Assembly (NCBI GenBank): GCA_024704765.1
Contig: JAKMXF010000318.1
Span: 186,001 to 250,000, forward strand
From: Oopsacas minuta
Taxonomy: Eukaryota; Porifera; Hexactinellida; Lyssacinosida; Leucopsacidae
Length of the DNA stretch: 64,000 nucleotides
Reading direction: 5' to 3'
Both the position numbers and the translations under genes were made by a program. Below, piece after piece: positions 40,699 through 51,319 of the stretch (positions are counted from its first letter, which is position 1; every line of letters begins with the position of its first letter). The notes beneath the pieces are model-generated. The model saw only the letters and a list, made by a program, of their open reading frames with translations. It was not told where the DNA came from and did no database searches.

Positions 40699-41937
40699 AT
40701 GGCAGATGAGGTTTGTGATGACAGCTCAAGTACAGATGACGTTACAACTCCTCCAAAGAGTAATTCAGATTCGGAAGACAGTTCAGAATTCAATATATCA
40801 TTAGCTGGACAACACACGTATTTATCTGGTGATGTTCAAGAGCTATATGGTTGTACTGTATTACCAGAGACCGAGAAAATGAAGATCCCTATCTTGTTAT
40901 GCGAGTCTGTATTATTTCCATTGAAAACACTACCTCTATCGTTTGAAGGAAATGAAATAACATTCATAGAGAATCATTTAATAAAGTCTAATGCTATTGT
41001 GGTAGCAGCTGTTACAATGACGTCATCAAATCGTGTTGATATTGGCTGTACAGCTGAAATACATAATAAGTCTTATAACAGTATTGGTGAAGAGTTAACT
41101 ATAACAACTGTAGGGAGGCAGAGGGTCAAAATTGTATACGATTGGGGACCTAAACCCGCCCCTATATCATACAGGTTATGTATAGGACAGGTACAAGTAC
41201 TCCCTGATTATCTCCTCCAACCAATTCCACCTCAGATATTTAACTGTCCCGATACTCTGTTAAGAAGCGCGACTTGTGCTATGCAATTCGTTAAAGAAAA
41301 TAATTTAGATTTAAATAATAAAGAAACGAAAAACATATTAAAACCCTACACCAAGTTTAAAAGATATGAGACAATGATTGCATTCAAAAGATGGACATTA
41401 AGATTATTTGAAGAAGATGAGCTAATGCAACAAGCAAAAAGTCTGTTCATTGAGAAACTAGGCCAATTACCTTGTGAAATGACTAACGACTTCACTGATT
41501 TTACTTACAAATTCGCTGGCAGTCTTCCATTCGCTAACAAAGTCCTATTAGATATCTTAAAGATAGATTCACCTCACCAGAGACTACGCTATATACTCAA
41601 ATGTCTATCTCACACAACAGAGCTACACTGTATACGCTGTGATTCTGTTATAACACATTCTAAACACATATTTAGTATGTCACAGGATGGACCACTTGCT
41701 AACTATATAAATCTGCATGGATTTGTTCATGATACATTAACTGTTAGTGAAGTCTTGAATACGCTCTATATAGGGTCACCAACTAGTGAGCACAGCTGGT
41801 TCCCAGGGTATAGATGGACTATGATGAACTGTGCACATTGCGGTACACACTTAGGATGGAAATTCCAAGCTTCAAAGCTTATACCGAAGATGTTTTACGG
41901 ATTAACGAGACGAGCTATGAAATGGGAAGTTCCATAG
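40699..41937 (+). CDS. CRBN: Cereblon, CRL4 substrate receptor
   Basis: A 412-residue intronless protein (human 442). The Lon-like N domain spans about 55-240, the helical DDB1-binding part about 190-290, and the CULT domain the C-terminal 110. Zinc ligands are CIRC and CAHC. The three tryptophans of the glutarimide pocket are conserved (HSWFPGYRW and LGWKF). At the position of human Val388, next to the second pocket Trp, there is Met (WTM). Cereblon directs ubiquitination of proteins ending in cyclic imide degrons. Confidence 0.95.
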   Translation: MADEVCDDSSSTDDVTTPPKSNSDSEDSSEFNISLAGQHTYLSGDVQELYGCTVLPETEKMKIPILLCESVLFPLKTLPLSFEGNEITFIENHLIKSNAIVVAAVTMTSSNRVDIGCTAEIHNKSYNSIGEELTITTVGRQRVKIVYDWGPKPAPISYRLCIGQVQVLPDYLLQPIPPQIFNCPDTLLRSATCAMQFVKENNLDLNNKETKNILKPYTKFKRYETMIAFKRWTLRLFEEDELMQQAKSLFIEKLGQLPCEMTNDFTDFTYKFAGSLPFANKVLLDILKIDSPHQRLRYILKCLSHTTELHCIRCDSVITHSKHIFSMSQDGPLANYINLHGFVHDTLTVSEVLNTLYIGSPTSEHSWFPGYRWTMMNCAHCGTHLGWKFQASKLIPKMFYGLTRRAMKWEVP

Positions 41938-42453
41938 CTATATATTATATTAGCCCTTTCAATGTTGTGTATTCTATATTTGAACATTGGTTTATTACAT
42001 ATTTTTGCTAGTTTGCTCAATTTAATAAATTGGATCTATCGACCCCTGGAAATATTTGAATTTAATTAGTTCTGGTAGGATGTAGGATGTGATAGGGTGG
42101 AATAGTGAACTCGATAATTAACCAGAAAATACTTTTGTAACGATACTTCTATTATTGAATCTCAGGTACGATTTAGATTAGTGCTAGAATACTTATCAAA
42201 CTCACCAGCCATACAAGTAGTGCTAATAATTACTGATTTAGCTATAGTGCACAATATAGTTCCAAGCTGAACAAATACTAAATTTCGAATTGTTTACGTT
42301 TGCAGTTTATTATTCATTGTTGAAACATTTTACGTTCAAATCGACAAACCAAATAAATTTTGTGAAGTTTTGTTTGCATGTTTACAAAAATATAAAAATA
42401 GATTGGCATAATTTATTAATTAAAACATAATAATAGAGTACAAGAATAATGTG
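41938..42453. other. Convergent intergenic region, nothing recognised
   Basis: 3' ends of cereblon (plus) and the NHL protein (minus). AT-rich, no open frame of note, no transposon ends recognised. Confidence 0.5.
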
Positions 42454-43749
42454 TTAGAATATTTGTAAGAGTGCATTTCTTTTGTTGAACACACAGACTG
42501 GATTATTTCCACTCCGCACAGCAATACCAGTAGGGAACACAAACTCAACCTCACCAGCACTCCCTCCTAGAGTATTTATGAGGTCTCCTTCAGGTGAGAA
42601 TATGTTGATAACACTCTTACTCGAATCTGTCATGGTTATAACTCCATTGCAACCTATGTCGAAAAAGCATGGATTGGTCAGTTGGCTAACTATACCACGA
42701 GTCAACATACTTCGCATAAAATCGCCACTAGCATTGAACACATGCAAACAAGCTATGTTACTGTCTAAAACAAGTATTTCTTTATTCTCGTTTGTTTTGA
42801 CATCCAATGGCCCATCAAGCAGTCCGTTACCAATAGTGCTGGAGTATTTAAGGTTTGTTGTTAGAGCTTGTAGCCTATTGTTACCATAATCACATACGTA
42901 TACTATGTTATTTGATCCAACTGTTATACCGTATGGTGAGCTAAATTTAGTTTTGTCGTTACCCTTTCCGCCTATCTTCTTCAACAACTTCCCTTCACTG
43001 GTGAAATGATGAACTGTATGTGTGCTTACAATTGTTACGAATAATGAATTCTGATGGAAAGCCATGCCATATGGTTTGTCATGTTTGTGTATGTGATCAG
43101 TAAAGTTTGAAATGTATTCTCCATCATAGTTGTAAACTTGTATTCTGCTATTACCGTAATCAGCTATGTAAATCATACTCGTAGAATCGTCAACCGCTAT
43201 CCCCCTTGGGTTATTGAGCTCTCCAGGTTTATTGCCTTTACTGCATACAGTTACACAGGGCTTTGGTTGTGAAGATGGAATTGATAAAGGAGCCAATAGG
43301 TTTTCACAGGACGAGTTGAAATAGTTCATAGAATCTTTCCCATTATCTCGTTCTAATACAGACACGTCTATCCTGATTTGTTCTAGGATATGCGCTAATG
43401 AATTGAAAATGTATTCTTTGCATGAATACTTTATTTCAAATTCTATAGTTTTATTCAATTCCTGAATTTTCGCATTTACGTCAGTCAGCTGTCTATCTTT
43501 AAACTCCATCAGGTGATTGACTTTAAGAGAATCATCAATCTGCTGTTTTAGCTTTAAGAGATCAGCCAATGCATTTTGAGCGGGGATAGAAATTATTTTA
43601 TAATCTACTTCCAGCTCATCGAGTTGTTGTAATAAATAATTTCTCTTCTTTTCTACCTCCTCTATTAGTCTATTGAAAGATTCTGTGATCAAATCTCGTG
43701 TATAATTCAACTGGTTATTAAAATTCAAGTTCTCAGTTTTTTCTGCCAT
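42454..43749 (-). CDS. Coiled-coil NHL-repeat protein (TRIM-NHL related, no RING or B-box)
   Basis: A 431-residue intronless protein. Residues about 10-125 are a coiled coil (FNRLIEEVEKKRNYLLQQLD...). Residues about 170-431 are six NHL repeats forming a beta-propeller (LNNPRGIAVDDSTSMIYIAD, FSSPYGITVGSNNIVYVCDY, FPTGIAVRSGN). The layout equals the C-terminal half of TRIM2/TRIM3/TRIM71-type proteins, but there is no RING finger or B-box, so ubiquitin-ligase activity is not expected. The ATG at 43749 is preceded by a short leader without open frame. Function unknown; scaffolding or RNA binding by the propeller is possible. Confidence 0.88.
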   Translation of the reverse strand: MAEKTENLNFNNQLNYTRDLITESFNRLIEEVEKKRNYLLQQLDELEVDYKIISIPAQNALADLLKLKQQIDDSLKVNHLMEFKDRQLTDVNAKIQELNKTIEFEIKYSCKEYIFNSLAHILEQIRIDVSVLERDNGKDSMNYFNSSCENLLAPLSIPSSQPKPCVTVCSKGNKPGELNNPRGIAVDDSTSMIYIADYGNSRIQVYNYDGEYISNFTDHIHKHDKPYGMAFHQNSLFVTIVSTHTVHHFTSEGKLLKKIGGKGNDKTKFSSPYGITVGSNNIVYVCDYGNNRLQALTTNLKYSSTIGNGLLDGPLDVKTNENKEILVLDSNIACLHVFNASGDFMRSMLTRGIVSQLTNPCFFDIGCNGVITMTDSSKSVINIFSPEGDLINTLGGSAGEVEFVFPTGIAVRSGNNPVCVFNKRNALLQIF

Positions 43750-44224
43750 CTCTTCAGTCTAGGTCTTTAGTATAGTTTGTTTAATTTCTAAGCACTGTTG
43801 TGTTCTATTTATACTCATTATCCTCTAAACTGAGACAGATAAGTTATGTAAAATATTGTTATACAATGATCAGTGATGTTGGAGTTTCTAAAAATAAATA
43901 TATCTTCTATACAAGTTTCTAAACTTAAAACCCAAAATCAGTTTACGTTCTTGTACTAACTCTGATAGAATAAATATATTAATCCTGACGAATATCATAT
44001 TCTGGATATTGTCAGCTTTTCCAATTTTCACTTTCATAGATCAAACCCTATATGAAATGATATATTTCTGCAGTTTGGCTGCGATCTCCAAACTTGGACT
44101 ACATTCATGAAACAACATAATTTTGGTTGTATTAATGGCACGCTACATATATTATCCAATCTAAACCAGATTTCTAACACAACTAACATTAACTCTAACT
44201 CAGCTAATATATCTCCTTATATGT
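43750..44224. other. Intergenic, nothing recognised
   Basis: 475 bp between the NHL gene promoter and the PSMA4 3' end. No open frame, repeat or transposon ends recognised. Confidence 0.5.
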
Positions 44225-45034
44225 CTAAGTAATAGGTTTATCTTTAAGTCCTTTAGTCTTATCGGCTTGCTTTTCTACTTCAATCAGAGCATCGTGCTCT
44301 TCAATTAAAATCTTCAGCTCCTCTTTATCCATCATCTTAACCTTTGTAACCGGTTCCTCATCTCCTACAGCATCAGATCGCTGGAGTGTAGCAATTTCTA
44401 CTGTATCTACACTGAGCTTTGCTGCGTCTATTGTTTTGCTAAGAACTTTAATAGCTAAAGCTTTAGCTTCTTGTAAAGTGGGCAGCTGGTCTTCTTTATA
44501 CTCCTGTCTAAGCTGTGACATAGCTTGCTGTTGATTCTTACCGATACATGTAGCTTTCCATCCGCTATAATTTCCACTAGGATCAGATTGATACAGCTGG
44601 TATTTGTAGTGCTTATCCCATCCCATGTAAAGTATTGAAACACCAAACGGTCTGAGACCACCGAATTGTGTGTAGCGTTGTTTTACGTCAGCAAGAGACT
44701 GTACTAGTTGTTCTACTGGGATTGGCTCACCGTACTTTATAATGTGTTTCTGCGCTGTTGTGCGTAGGTACTCAGTGAGTACATTGGCATCCCCGGTTAT
44801 ACCAGCTACACTACATGCTACGTGTTTATCCAACCGGTATATTTTCTCTGAGAAACCGGCTTCGTCAAGGAGTGGTGTTACAAGTCTGTATTCAGCTGCT
44901 AGAAGGATACCATCACTGGCTAACAGACCGAGACAGTTACCAGCATGGTTAATAGCCTCCATAGCATACTCTACTTGATAGAGTCTGCCTTCTGGACTGA
45001 ATATGGTGGTCTTTGTGTCGTATTGACGTGCCAT
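44225..45034 (-). CDS. PSMA4: 20S proteasome subunit alpha 4 (alpha-3 position)
   Basis: A 269-residue intronless protein with the alpha-subunit signature at the N terminus ([20 protein letters not shown]) and the PSMA4-typical [19 protein letters not shown] and [15 protein letters not shown]. Ends in a Lys/Glu-rich tail like other PSMA4 proteins. It forms part of the outer ring and gate of the proteasome. Lies 153 bp downstream of EED on the same strand. Confidence 0.97.
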   Translation of the reverse strand: MARQYDTKTTIFSPEGRLYQVEYAMEAINHAGNCLGLLASDGILLAAEYRLVTPLLDEAGFSEKIYRLDKHVACSVAGITGDANVLTEYLRTTAQKHIIKYGEPIPVEQLVQSLADVKQRYTQFGGLRPFGVSILYMGWDKHYKYQLYQSDPSGNYSGWKATCIGKNQQQAMSQLRQEYKEDQLPTLQEAKALAIKVLSKTIDAAKLSVDTVEIATLQRSDAVGDEEPVTKVKMMDKEELKILIEEHDALIEVEKQADKTKGLKDKPIT

Positions 45035-45187
45035 AGCTAATTAGTATATAAACGAACAGGTGTAAAAACCGCGGTCGTTAAATCCGAAGTTTACTGTAGA
45101 AGAAGTAAATATGTCAGTTAAAAAGAGAAACTTACAAATGTAATAAGATAATTATTAAACTAAGTTAATAGGATTGCAGCAAATACA

Positions 45188-46330
45188 TCACAATTTATCC
45201 CACCTCCAAATAGTACTATCATCACATGCGACTATTAACACCTTTGCATCTGGACTCAAGCATACCTGTCGTACAGCGGAATTACATGCAGGGTGTGATA
45301 AACGCTCTGCTCGCGGTTTTTTAGCAACTCTAAGACTGTATAGAAACACGTTACCTATCTGGTTGCCGGCAACTAGAATATTAAAATCCATATCCATACT
45401 GAATCGTATATACCATATTGTACTATTCGGGACTGTATATGTGTAGAGAATTAATGCTTTTTGCTCTGTAATTATTGAGCCTTTCTTGAAAATGTCAGGT
45501 TTCCAACACACTATAACATTTTCACATGATTTAGATAAAACCAGTTCTCCAATCCATCGTACGCAATCTACATAATTCGTGTGTATATCACGTGTAGAGA
45601 ATTTAGCTGAATACACATTGAGTGTATTGAAAGACTTAACTTTATCAATAGGACTATGTGAATAGGATCTGGCATGAATAGCCTCGCTTAGCGTTTCTTC
45701 CTCCAAGTCCCATATTTTAACAGCATGATCCATACCACAAGACAGTAACAAGCTCCCGTCATGATTAATATCAACACCTAACACTTCGTCTCTATGTCCA
45801 TCCATGCCAGCTAATATCGCTACACACACAACAGTGGCAATATTCCAAATACGAATAGAATGATCTTTGCTAGCAGAAAAGAGTATCTCAGGTTTAGAAG
45901 TATGAAACTTAAGATCATTAATAGAATCACCATGTCCTAATAGAGATCTATACGGTTTACCATTAGTAACATTCAGTATATGAATACAAGCTTTAGCCCC
46001 AGCAATAGCTAATAGAGACTCGTATTCAGATGTATATGTCCAAACACAGGAATAGAAATTTTCGTCTGAATTAGGATCCACGTATACTTGTATTGGAGTT
46101 ATACTCCCTACCTCTGTACAGTCATATATTGACGCTCGGTTACTGCCGACACTAGCTAGTATCTTCTGGTTATCTTTACCAAAGTGATTATTGAATTGGA
46201 CACAGTATATTGGCTTTTTATGATCCTCTTTGATGTATTTAGTGTATTTAAACTTAGGAAGAGCGAAAGAACTGGATGTCACGTCCTCCAGTTCGAAATC
46301 AGATGCAGAACTTGTTGGTAAAGAATCCAT
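45188..46330 (-). CDS. EED: Polycomb protein EED, WD40 subunit of PRC2
   Basis: A 380-residue intronless protein with seven WD repeats covering almost the whole of EED (human 441, with a longer N terminus). Hallmarks: GHRDEVLGVDINHDGSLLLS, SCGMDHAVKIWD, FSTRDIHTNYVDCVRW, LSKSCENVIVCWKP, and the C-terminal CDDSTIWRWDKL. The aromatic cage that reads H3K27me3 is kept (ENFY..WTY and IWYIRFSMD), with Tyr where human Phe97 stands (PIYCVQF). Implies a working PRC2 complex. Confidence 0.95.
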   Translation of the reverse strand: MDSLPTSSASDFELEDVTSSSFALPKFKYTKYIKEDHKKPIYCVQFNNHFGKDNQKILASVGSNRASIYDCTEVGSITPIQVYVDPNSDENFYSCVWTYTSEYESLLAIAGAKACIHILNVTNGKPYRSLLGHGDSINDLKFHTSKPEILFSASKDHSIRIWNIATVVCVAILAGMDGHRDEVLGVDINHDGSLLLSCGMDHAVKIWDLEEETLSEAIHARSYSHSPIDKVKSFNTLNVYSAKFSTRDIHTNYVDCVRWIGELVLSKSCENVIVCWKPDIFKKGSIITEQKALILYTYTVPNSTIWYIRFSMDMDFNILVAGNQIGNVFLYSLRVAKKPRAERLSHPACNSAVRQVCLSPDAKVLIVACDDSTIWRWDKL

Positions 46331-46731
46331 ACAGACAGTTATATGATGCCTAAGAATGATTACTCAATTACTAGAATTTGATTGAGAATGTCATGTATTT
46401 GTACTATCAATAAATTTCTATGTATTTTTTAACTAAGGATTCCCGAAAAAAGACTCAGAAAATTATGAAAAGTGAACAGAACTAGGATCAGTGACGTACG
46501 CATTACTAATCCGCCAGTGCTCCACTGGATTTCAAAATTCGGTCTGCAGTTTATGGGAGAAACAGGTTGAGAACCACTGCATTACCCTATCCGATCCTCT
46601 ACCCGTATATTTCCATATGCTTATTGGTTGTATCCACGTATAACTATCAAAAATATTTACTAATACACACACAAGAGTATACACATATATTATTAATACA
46701 CGTAGTTAAATTAATAACCCATGAGTAGGCA
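46331..46731. other. Intergenic region with possible hAT-type MITE
   Basis: Between the EED start and the 3' end of the M6PR-like gene. Only the 46490-46582 element is recognised. Confidence 0.5.
46490..46582. mobile_element. Possible hAT-type MITE remnant
   Basis: Read on the minus strand it starts CAGTGGTTCTCAACCTGTTT, the typical end of Charlie/MER5-type hAT elements, and ends near CAGTGACG on the plus strand. No 8-bp target duplication found, so an old or partial copy. Confidence 0.5.
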
Positions 46732-47508
46732 TCATATTTGTGCATAAGAAGCACTTCTCTTTGAGAGATTATCTCTCGCGCATTGGCAAATAGGAGCTCC
46801 TACTAGATAAAACCCGTCTAAGAAAAGGAGAGGAGTTTCCTTCCAAAACACGAAATTCGGGATTGCTTCGGTACCTTTCGCTCCTTTAATTTGCCAATTA
46901 ACAATGGCACCGATTATAAAGTATAGTCCAAAAGCTGTTAGACCTAACAGAACTAATATCAACAGAACAGGGACAGTTGCTGAAGCTTCTCTGTATCCAG
47001 GGCATCCATATTTTGTGTGTAACGCAAATTCAGCATGTCTATTATACACACCCAGTAATGATAGAGTCGCTACTGTTGATTCATCGCATCTAACATTTAC
47101 AGTAGTATTACGATCTGAATCTCCAAATCTATACAGTATCTCTATCTGTAGAGGGTATGGATTAGATACTGAGAACTCTGCTGTGTACTGCCTGCCCCAA
47201 TTGTAATAGATATGTATACCCTCTGCAACGGAGAGGTCTTGACAGATAACTACGTCATTTTCTTTATTACAAGTACTTGTATCATCTCCGTAATCTCTTG
47301 GGTTACACATAAACAGGTGAAACTCAGAGTTCTCTCCTGCAGCTACCATTTTTGTGTACATTAACGGACTCAGGTCTACTACCTCACCATTTGAGAGTTT
47401 ACAAGAACAAGAATTTATTTTGTCGCATGTAAGATACCCTTGTGTAGTGAATATGTTATGTGATAAAGTGAAAATAATAAACAACAATTTTCTAGACAAA
47501 TTCGCCAT
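46732..47508 (-). CDS. Cation-dependent M6PR/ATG27-like MRH receptor
   Basis: A 258-residue type I membrane protein: signal peptide (about 1-24), cysteine-containing luminal MRH-type domain (SCSCKLSNGEVVDLSPL, FMCNPRDYG, TVNVRCDES, YGCPGY), one transmembrane helix (VPVLLILVLLGLTAFGLYFI) and a tail with GAKGTEAIPNFVFWKETPLL. The tail pattern G-A-K-G-x-E-x-x-P-x-x-x-F-W is shared by cation-dependent mannose-6-phosphate receptor and Atg27, which cycle between Golgi, endosome and vacuole/lysosome. Which of the two it functionally matches cannot be settled by reading; the intronless gene ends with a CQCARDN cysteine-rich tail. Confidence 0.8.
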   Translation of the reverse strand: MANLSRKLLFIIFTLSHNIFTTQGYLTCDKINSCSCKLSNGEVVDLSPLMYTKMVAAGENSEFHLFMCNPRDYGDDTSTCNKENDVVICQDLSVAEGIHIYYNWGRQYTAEFSVSNPYPLQIEILYRFGDSDRNTTVNVRCDESTVATLSLLGVYNRHAEFALHTKYGCPGYREASATVPVLLILVLLGLTAFGLYFIIGAIVNWQIKGAKGTEAIPNFVFWKETPLLFLDGFYLVGAPICQCARDNLSKRSASYAQI

Positions 47509-48274
47509 TAGTTTCGTAATATAAAATAAACATAACAGACGTATTTGTAGTAAAAGAGAATATTCGAGTGACTAACTGTTAGGAGAACGAATTAAGGGAA
47601 ACCTACATTCAACGATTCATATGCTCATACCATAAGCCCTTACAAAACGATACATGAAGCATCTTAAATACATAATGAAGACAAGCTAATAAATCCCTTT
47701 CTTTCTCTGATATTGACTCTTATTGGTAAGAAGCATGCTATGAGCTTCTAATATCGAACATATGCTCATAACTTATATGGCATACAACATTTGAGGAGAG
47801 AAGCAGTCTTGTGATTGATTAGGAAGCATATCAATGGTATTAGGCATAATCAGTTTAGGTAGAGACACACGTAGAGATAAAACTAAGTGCTTCACTCCCA
47901 ATTATATATATAGTGAAGGTGTATACATATATGAAAATACAAATATTTTCACCTCGGGTAAACTGAGTTTCTTAACCGATGTATTAAGTCTATAGAGGGT
48001 CCACACATCCATGGTTCGAAAGGTTCATAACACAAAATAATTTATTAAATAAACTCACTTTGTTTTTGTGAAATATTCCAAGAAATATCAGTTCAATCCA
48101 AGAATATAACTGATTGAGAACGAATATAGACTCCCTTATTAATTCATCACAAGAATTAGCTGTGTGAGGAGAGCTACGTAAAAGAGAGAAGTATCATACA
48201 ATAATACAATACTCATAGTATGATTAGAAAATATGAGTGATTATGCCATAATAAGTATAATTATTCGCTTAAAT
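47509..48274. other. Intergenic, no gene seen
   Basis: 766 bp between the M6PR-like promoter and ALDH7A1 3' end. AT-rich, without open frames or recognised transposon ends. Confidence 0.5.
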
Positions 48275-49879
48275 CTATTCAAATTTGATTCCTTGTGCTA
48301 ATGGTAGCTCATCACTATAATTGATAGTACAAGTTGATCTCCTCATATACTGCTTCCAAGAATCTGATCCTGCTTCTCTACCCCATCCCGTCGCTTTGTT
48401 ACCACCAAAAGCTCCTCCTATCTCAGCTCCACTCGTTGGAATGTTAACATTAACTATTCCACAGTCAGAGCCATGTGGTCCTAACCATTTAAACAATTTA
48501 CCAACATCCTTGGTGAATAAGGACGACGTTAATCCTTGGTCCACTTCATTATTCCAGGATATAGCTTCATCAAGAGAAGAGAACTTACTCACATATGTGA
48601 TTGGTACGAATGTCTCCTTACATACAATTGGAGCATCATGCGCTATTCCAGTTATAAGGGTAGGCTCTACGAAGTTACCAGGACGGTTTATTCTCTTTCC
48701 ACCATAAGAAACCATCCCTCCTTGTTCAACAGCCTGTTGTACAGCTGATTCATACTCCCCTACAGCTCTATCGCTATGTAAAGGACCGTATAATACGCCG
48801 TCCTCAAGAGGATCACCAATAGGAACCTGTTGGTAAGCTTTTACTAAGCGTTCTACCATTTCATCGTGAATAGATTCGTGTAGCATTACTCGTCTTGTAG
48901 TTGTACAGCGCTGTCCTGCTGTACCAACACAAGCAAATAACATAGAGCGTAGTGCCATTTCTAAGTCAGCATCTTCATTAACAATCAGAGCATTGTTCCC
49001 ACCTAGCTCAAGCACATGTCTACCAAATCTGGCCTGCACCGTGGTACCAACTTGTCTTCCCACCTCGGTACTACCTGTAAAGGAAACCAGATCGATACGT
49101 CTATCTTTGACCATCTCCTGTCCGATATCAGCTCCCCCAGAAACCAGTGAGCATATGCTAGCTGGGTATCCATTAGCTTCAAGAACAGATTGAATTATGC
49201 GTGTGATAGCAATAGAAACGAGTGGAGCTGTTGGAGCACCTTTCAGTATTGTACAGTTACCACAGACCAGGGATAGCGTATGATTCCAACCAAATACTGC
49301 AGCTGGGAAATTGAATGCAGTTATTATACCGACTATACCGAGAGGATTCCAGTTCTCTATCAACATGTGTCCTGGACGTTCTGATGGCATGACACTACCT
49401 CCTAACATTCTACTGAGACCAACAGCAAAATCACACATATCAATATACTCCTGTATTTCTCCTATACCCTCCAGCAGAATCTTACCTACCTCCAAGCTCA
49501 AGAGTTTTCCTAGGTCTGTAAGATTCTCACGGAGTGCTTCTCCAACTTGTCGCACAACTTCACCTCTCTTGGGCCCGGGGATCAAACACCACTGTTTCCA
49601 AGCTTCTTTTGATTTCTCAACAGTCTCACTGAAATCCTGAACACTTCCAAAGGTTACTTGAGCAATTGGTTCGTTAGAAGTTGGAGAATATGACGTCACC
49701 TTCTCGCCTCTCCCTCCCCACGTACCATTGAACACACCCGGGTTACTAGCCTCTATTCCAAGACGTTGTAAAAATGCATAATTGCTATTGTCTACCAGGT
49801 ATTTGGAAAACCTGCGGAGGTTAGACTGTTGGAAGTTATTGTGTTGGATTCTGAGTGTTGAGGTAAGGATGCGGAACAT
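48275..49879 (-). CDS. ALDH7A1: Alpha-aminoadipic semialdehyde dehydrogenase (antiquitin)
   Basis: A 534-residue intronless enzyme. Oxidises alpha-aminoadipic semialdehyde to alpha-aminoadipate with NAD+ in lysine breakdown, and other aldehydes. The N terminus ([20 protein letters not shown]) has Arg/Ser but few acids, fitting a mitochondrial targeting sequence. Conserved: [23 protein letters not shown] (cofactor loop), catalytic-base segment LELGGNN, and the nucleophile Cys in GQRCTTTRR (about residue 323). Length matches human antiquitin (539). Confidence 0.97.
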   Translation of the reverse strand: MFRILTSTLRIQHNNFQQSNLRRFSKYLVDNSNYAFLQRLGIEASNPGVFNGTWGGRGEKVTSYSPTSNEPIAQVTFGSVQDFSETVEKSKEAWKQWCLIPGPKRGEVVRQVGEALRENLTDLGKLLSLEVGKILLEGIGEIQEYIDMCDFAVGLSRMLGGSVMPSERPGHMLIENWNPLGIVGIITAFNFPAAVFGWNHTLSLVCGNCTILKGAPTAPLVSIAITRIIQSVLEANGYPASICSLVSGGADIGQEMVKDRRIDLVSFTGSTEVGRQVGTTVQARFGRHVLELGGNNALIVNEDADLEMALRSMLFACVGTAGQRCTTTRRVMLHESIHDEMVERLVKAYQQVPIGDPLEDGVLYGPLHSDRAVGEYESAVQQAVEQGGMVSYGGKRINRPGNFVEPTLITGIAHDAPIVCKETFVPITYVSKFSSLDEAISWNNEVDQGLTSSLFTKDVGKLFKWLGPHGSDCGIVNVNIPTSGAEIGGAFGGNKATGWGREAGSDSWKQYMRRSTCTINYSDELPLAQGIKFE

Positions 49880-50941
49880 AACTAATAAGTTACAAACAAA
49901 TTCATTTAATATAAATACAGTCGGTTATCTCTTAAGGATGAGGAGTAATCATGGTCCCTCACTACCTAATAGATGGAAAGACAAGTTGTGGAATGTTAGT
50001 ATGATGTGAAATAATATTGTTCATTTATTATCCGTAGTTCATCAGTTTATTATTACAATATTGAAATGATTATTTGAGTTGTGTGGGCTTATAGTTATGG
50101 TTATGGTGGGATGTAGAGTGCATTGAGCACCACAATTTTTACGGGTTACAGGCGGACATGATAATACATGACTAATAAATGAAATGTTTATTACTGGAGT
50201 AAATATAGTACCGTGATCGTGAGTCAATGCATATCCCAATTATCCCATGAGTTAATGATGTTGCAATAATGTATGTGAACGATATTTCATTGATCAGTGG
50301 TTGGGGATAAGTTATTTGTGTGATAAACACGGTTCAACGGACAAATATCAATTTCTTGCTTTCAAAAGCCAATTTGAATATTTATTAACCAAATTGAACG
50401 CGGGAATATTTTTGTGACATCATATATATATATATTGCCTTGTTTCTAAGGTAAAGACAATTCCGTAAAATTATACTCTATAAAGAAGCTGGCTATCCAC
50501 TAGCTGTAGATACTTCACATGCTTCAGTAACGAGAAGGCTTCATAGTCTCTGACTGACTGCTCGATTCGACACGTTTGATCCAAGCCATACACTCTATTA
50601 CCTATACTGCTGTACATACTATACTCAGACTGTTTTCACTGAGGATTTTGGGTTATATGATAATTACCTGAAGCATATAATAGTAATTGGTGACTTCAAG
50701 GCTACACACATGCAATTCTATAGCTATCACTTGTCAAACTATGTTATGATGTGTAGGATATACTTTTCAATATTTGTTACAATTCGATAATTTTAGTGTA
50801 GGATAATTAACTTTTTTGATGACTTTTTCATTGATTTGTAGTATGGATAATATTAATATTTATATTTATGCTTGCTTGATACCTCAACTAGACTAAACAA
50901 ATATTATATACTATCACCACATAACTATTAGGTTAATTTGG
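49880..50941. other. Divergent intergenic region, nothing recognised
   Basis: 1.06 kb between ALDH7A1 and TMEM42 start sites. Contains a (TA)n run at about 50421-50437. No open frame with support. Confidence 0.5.
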
Positions 50942-51319
50942 ATGTTGTTTAACGGAATTGTTTTGTCTTCAATAGCTGGAGGATTTGCTGCATTAGCTGC
51001 AGTCTTCTCAAAAATTGCTTTTGACTCTGGGCGGAGTGACCAGGAGTGGGATTATATAGTCAAAATCTGTTTAATTGCTATGGTTATTATTTGTAACGTA
51101 TTTATGTGGTTGCTATTTGTACGCAGTCTCCATTCAGCTCCTTCTGTCGTTATCGCAATGATTTTCAATACAACAACCAACTTCATTACAACTGGATTAC
51201 TTGGTCACTTTATCTTTCAAGAAGAAGTAAAGTTTACTTGGATTTTAGGAATATTTTCTATGATGGTAGGAATCATTTTCTTGAAGCTAGGTATCATCGA
51301 AAATAGAAATAGTATATAA
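50942..51319 (+). CDS. TMEM42: TMEM42 (EamA-like half transporter)
   Basis: A 125-residue protein with four hydrophobic helices. The block LFNGIVLSSIAGGFAALAAV plus FSKIAF matches the start of TMEM42, and NTTTNFITTGLLGHFIFQEE matches its conserved third-helix region. TMEM42 is half the size of EamA/DMT-type transporters and probably works as a dimer; the substrate is unknown. The human protein has an N-terminal extension missing here. Intronless. Confidence 0.85.
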   Translation: MLFNGIVLSSIAGGFAALAAVFSKIAFDSGRSDQEWDYIVKICLIAMVIICNVFMWLLFVRSLHSAPSVVIAMIFNTTTNFITTGLLGHFIFQEEVKFTWILGIFSMMVGIIFLKLGIIENRNSI

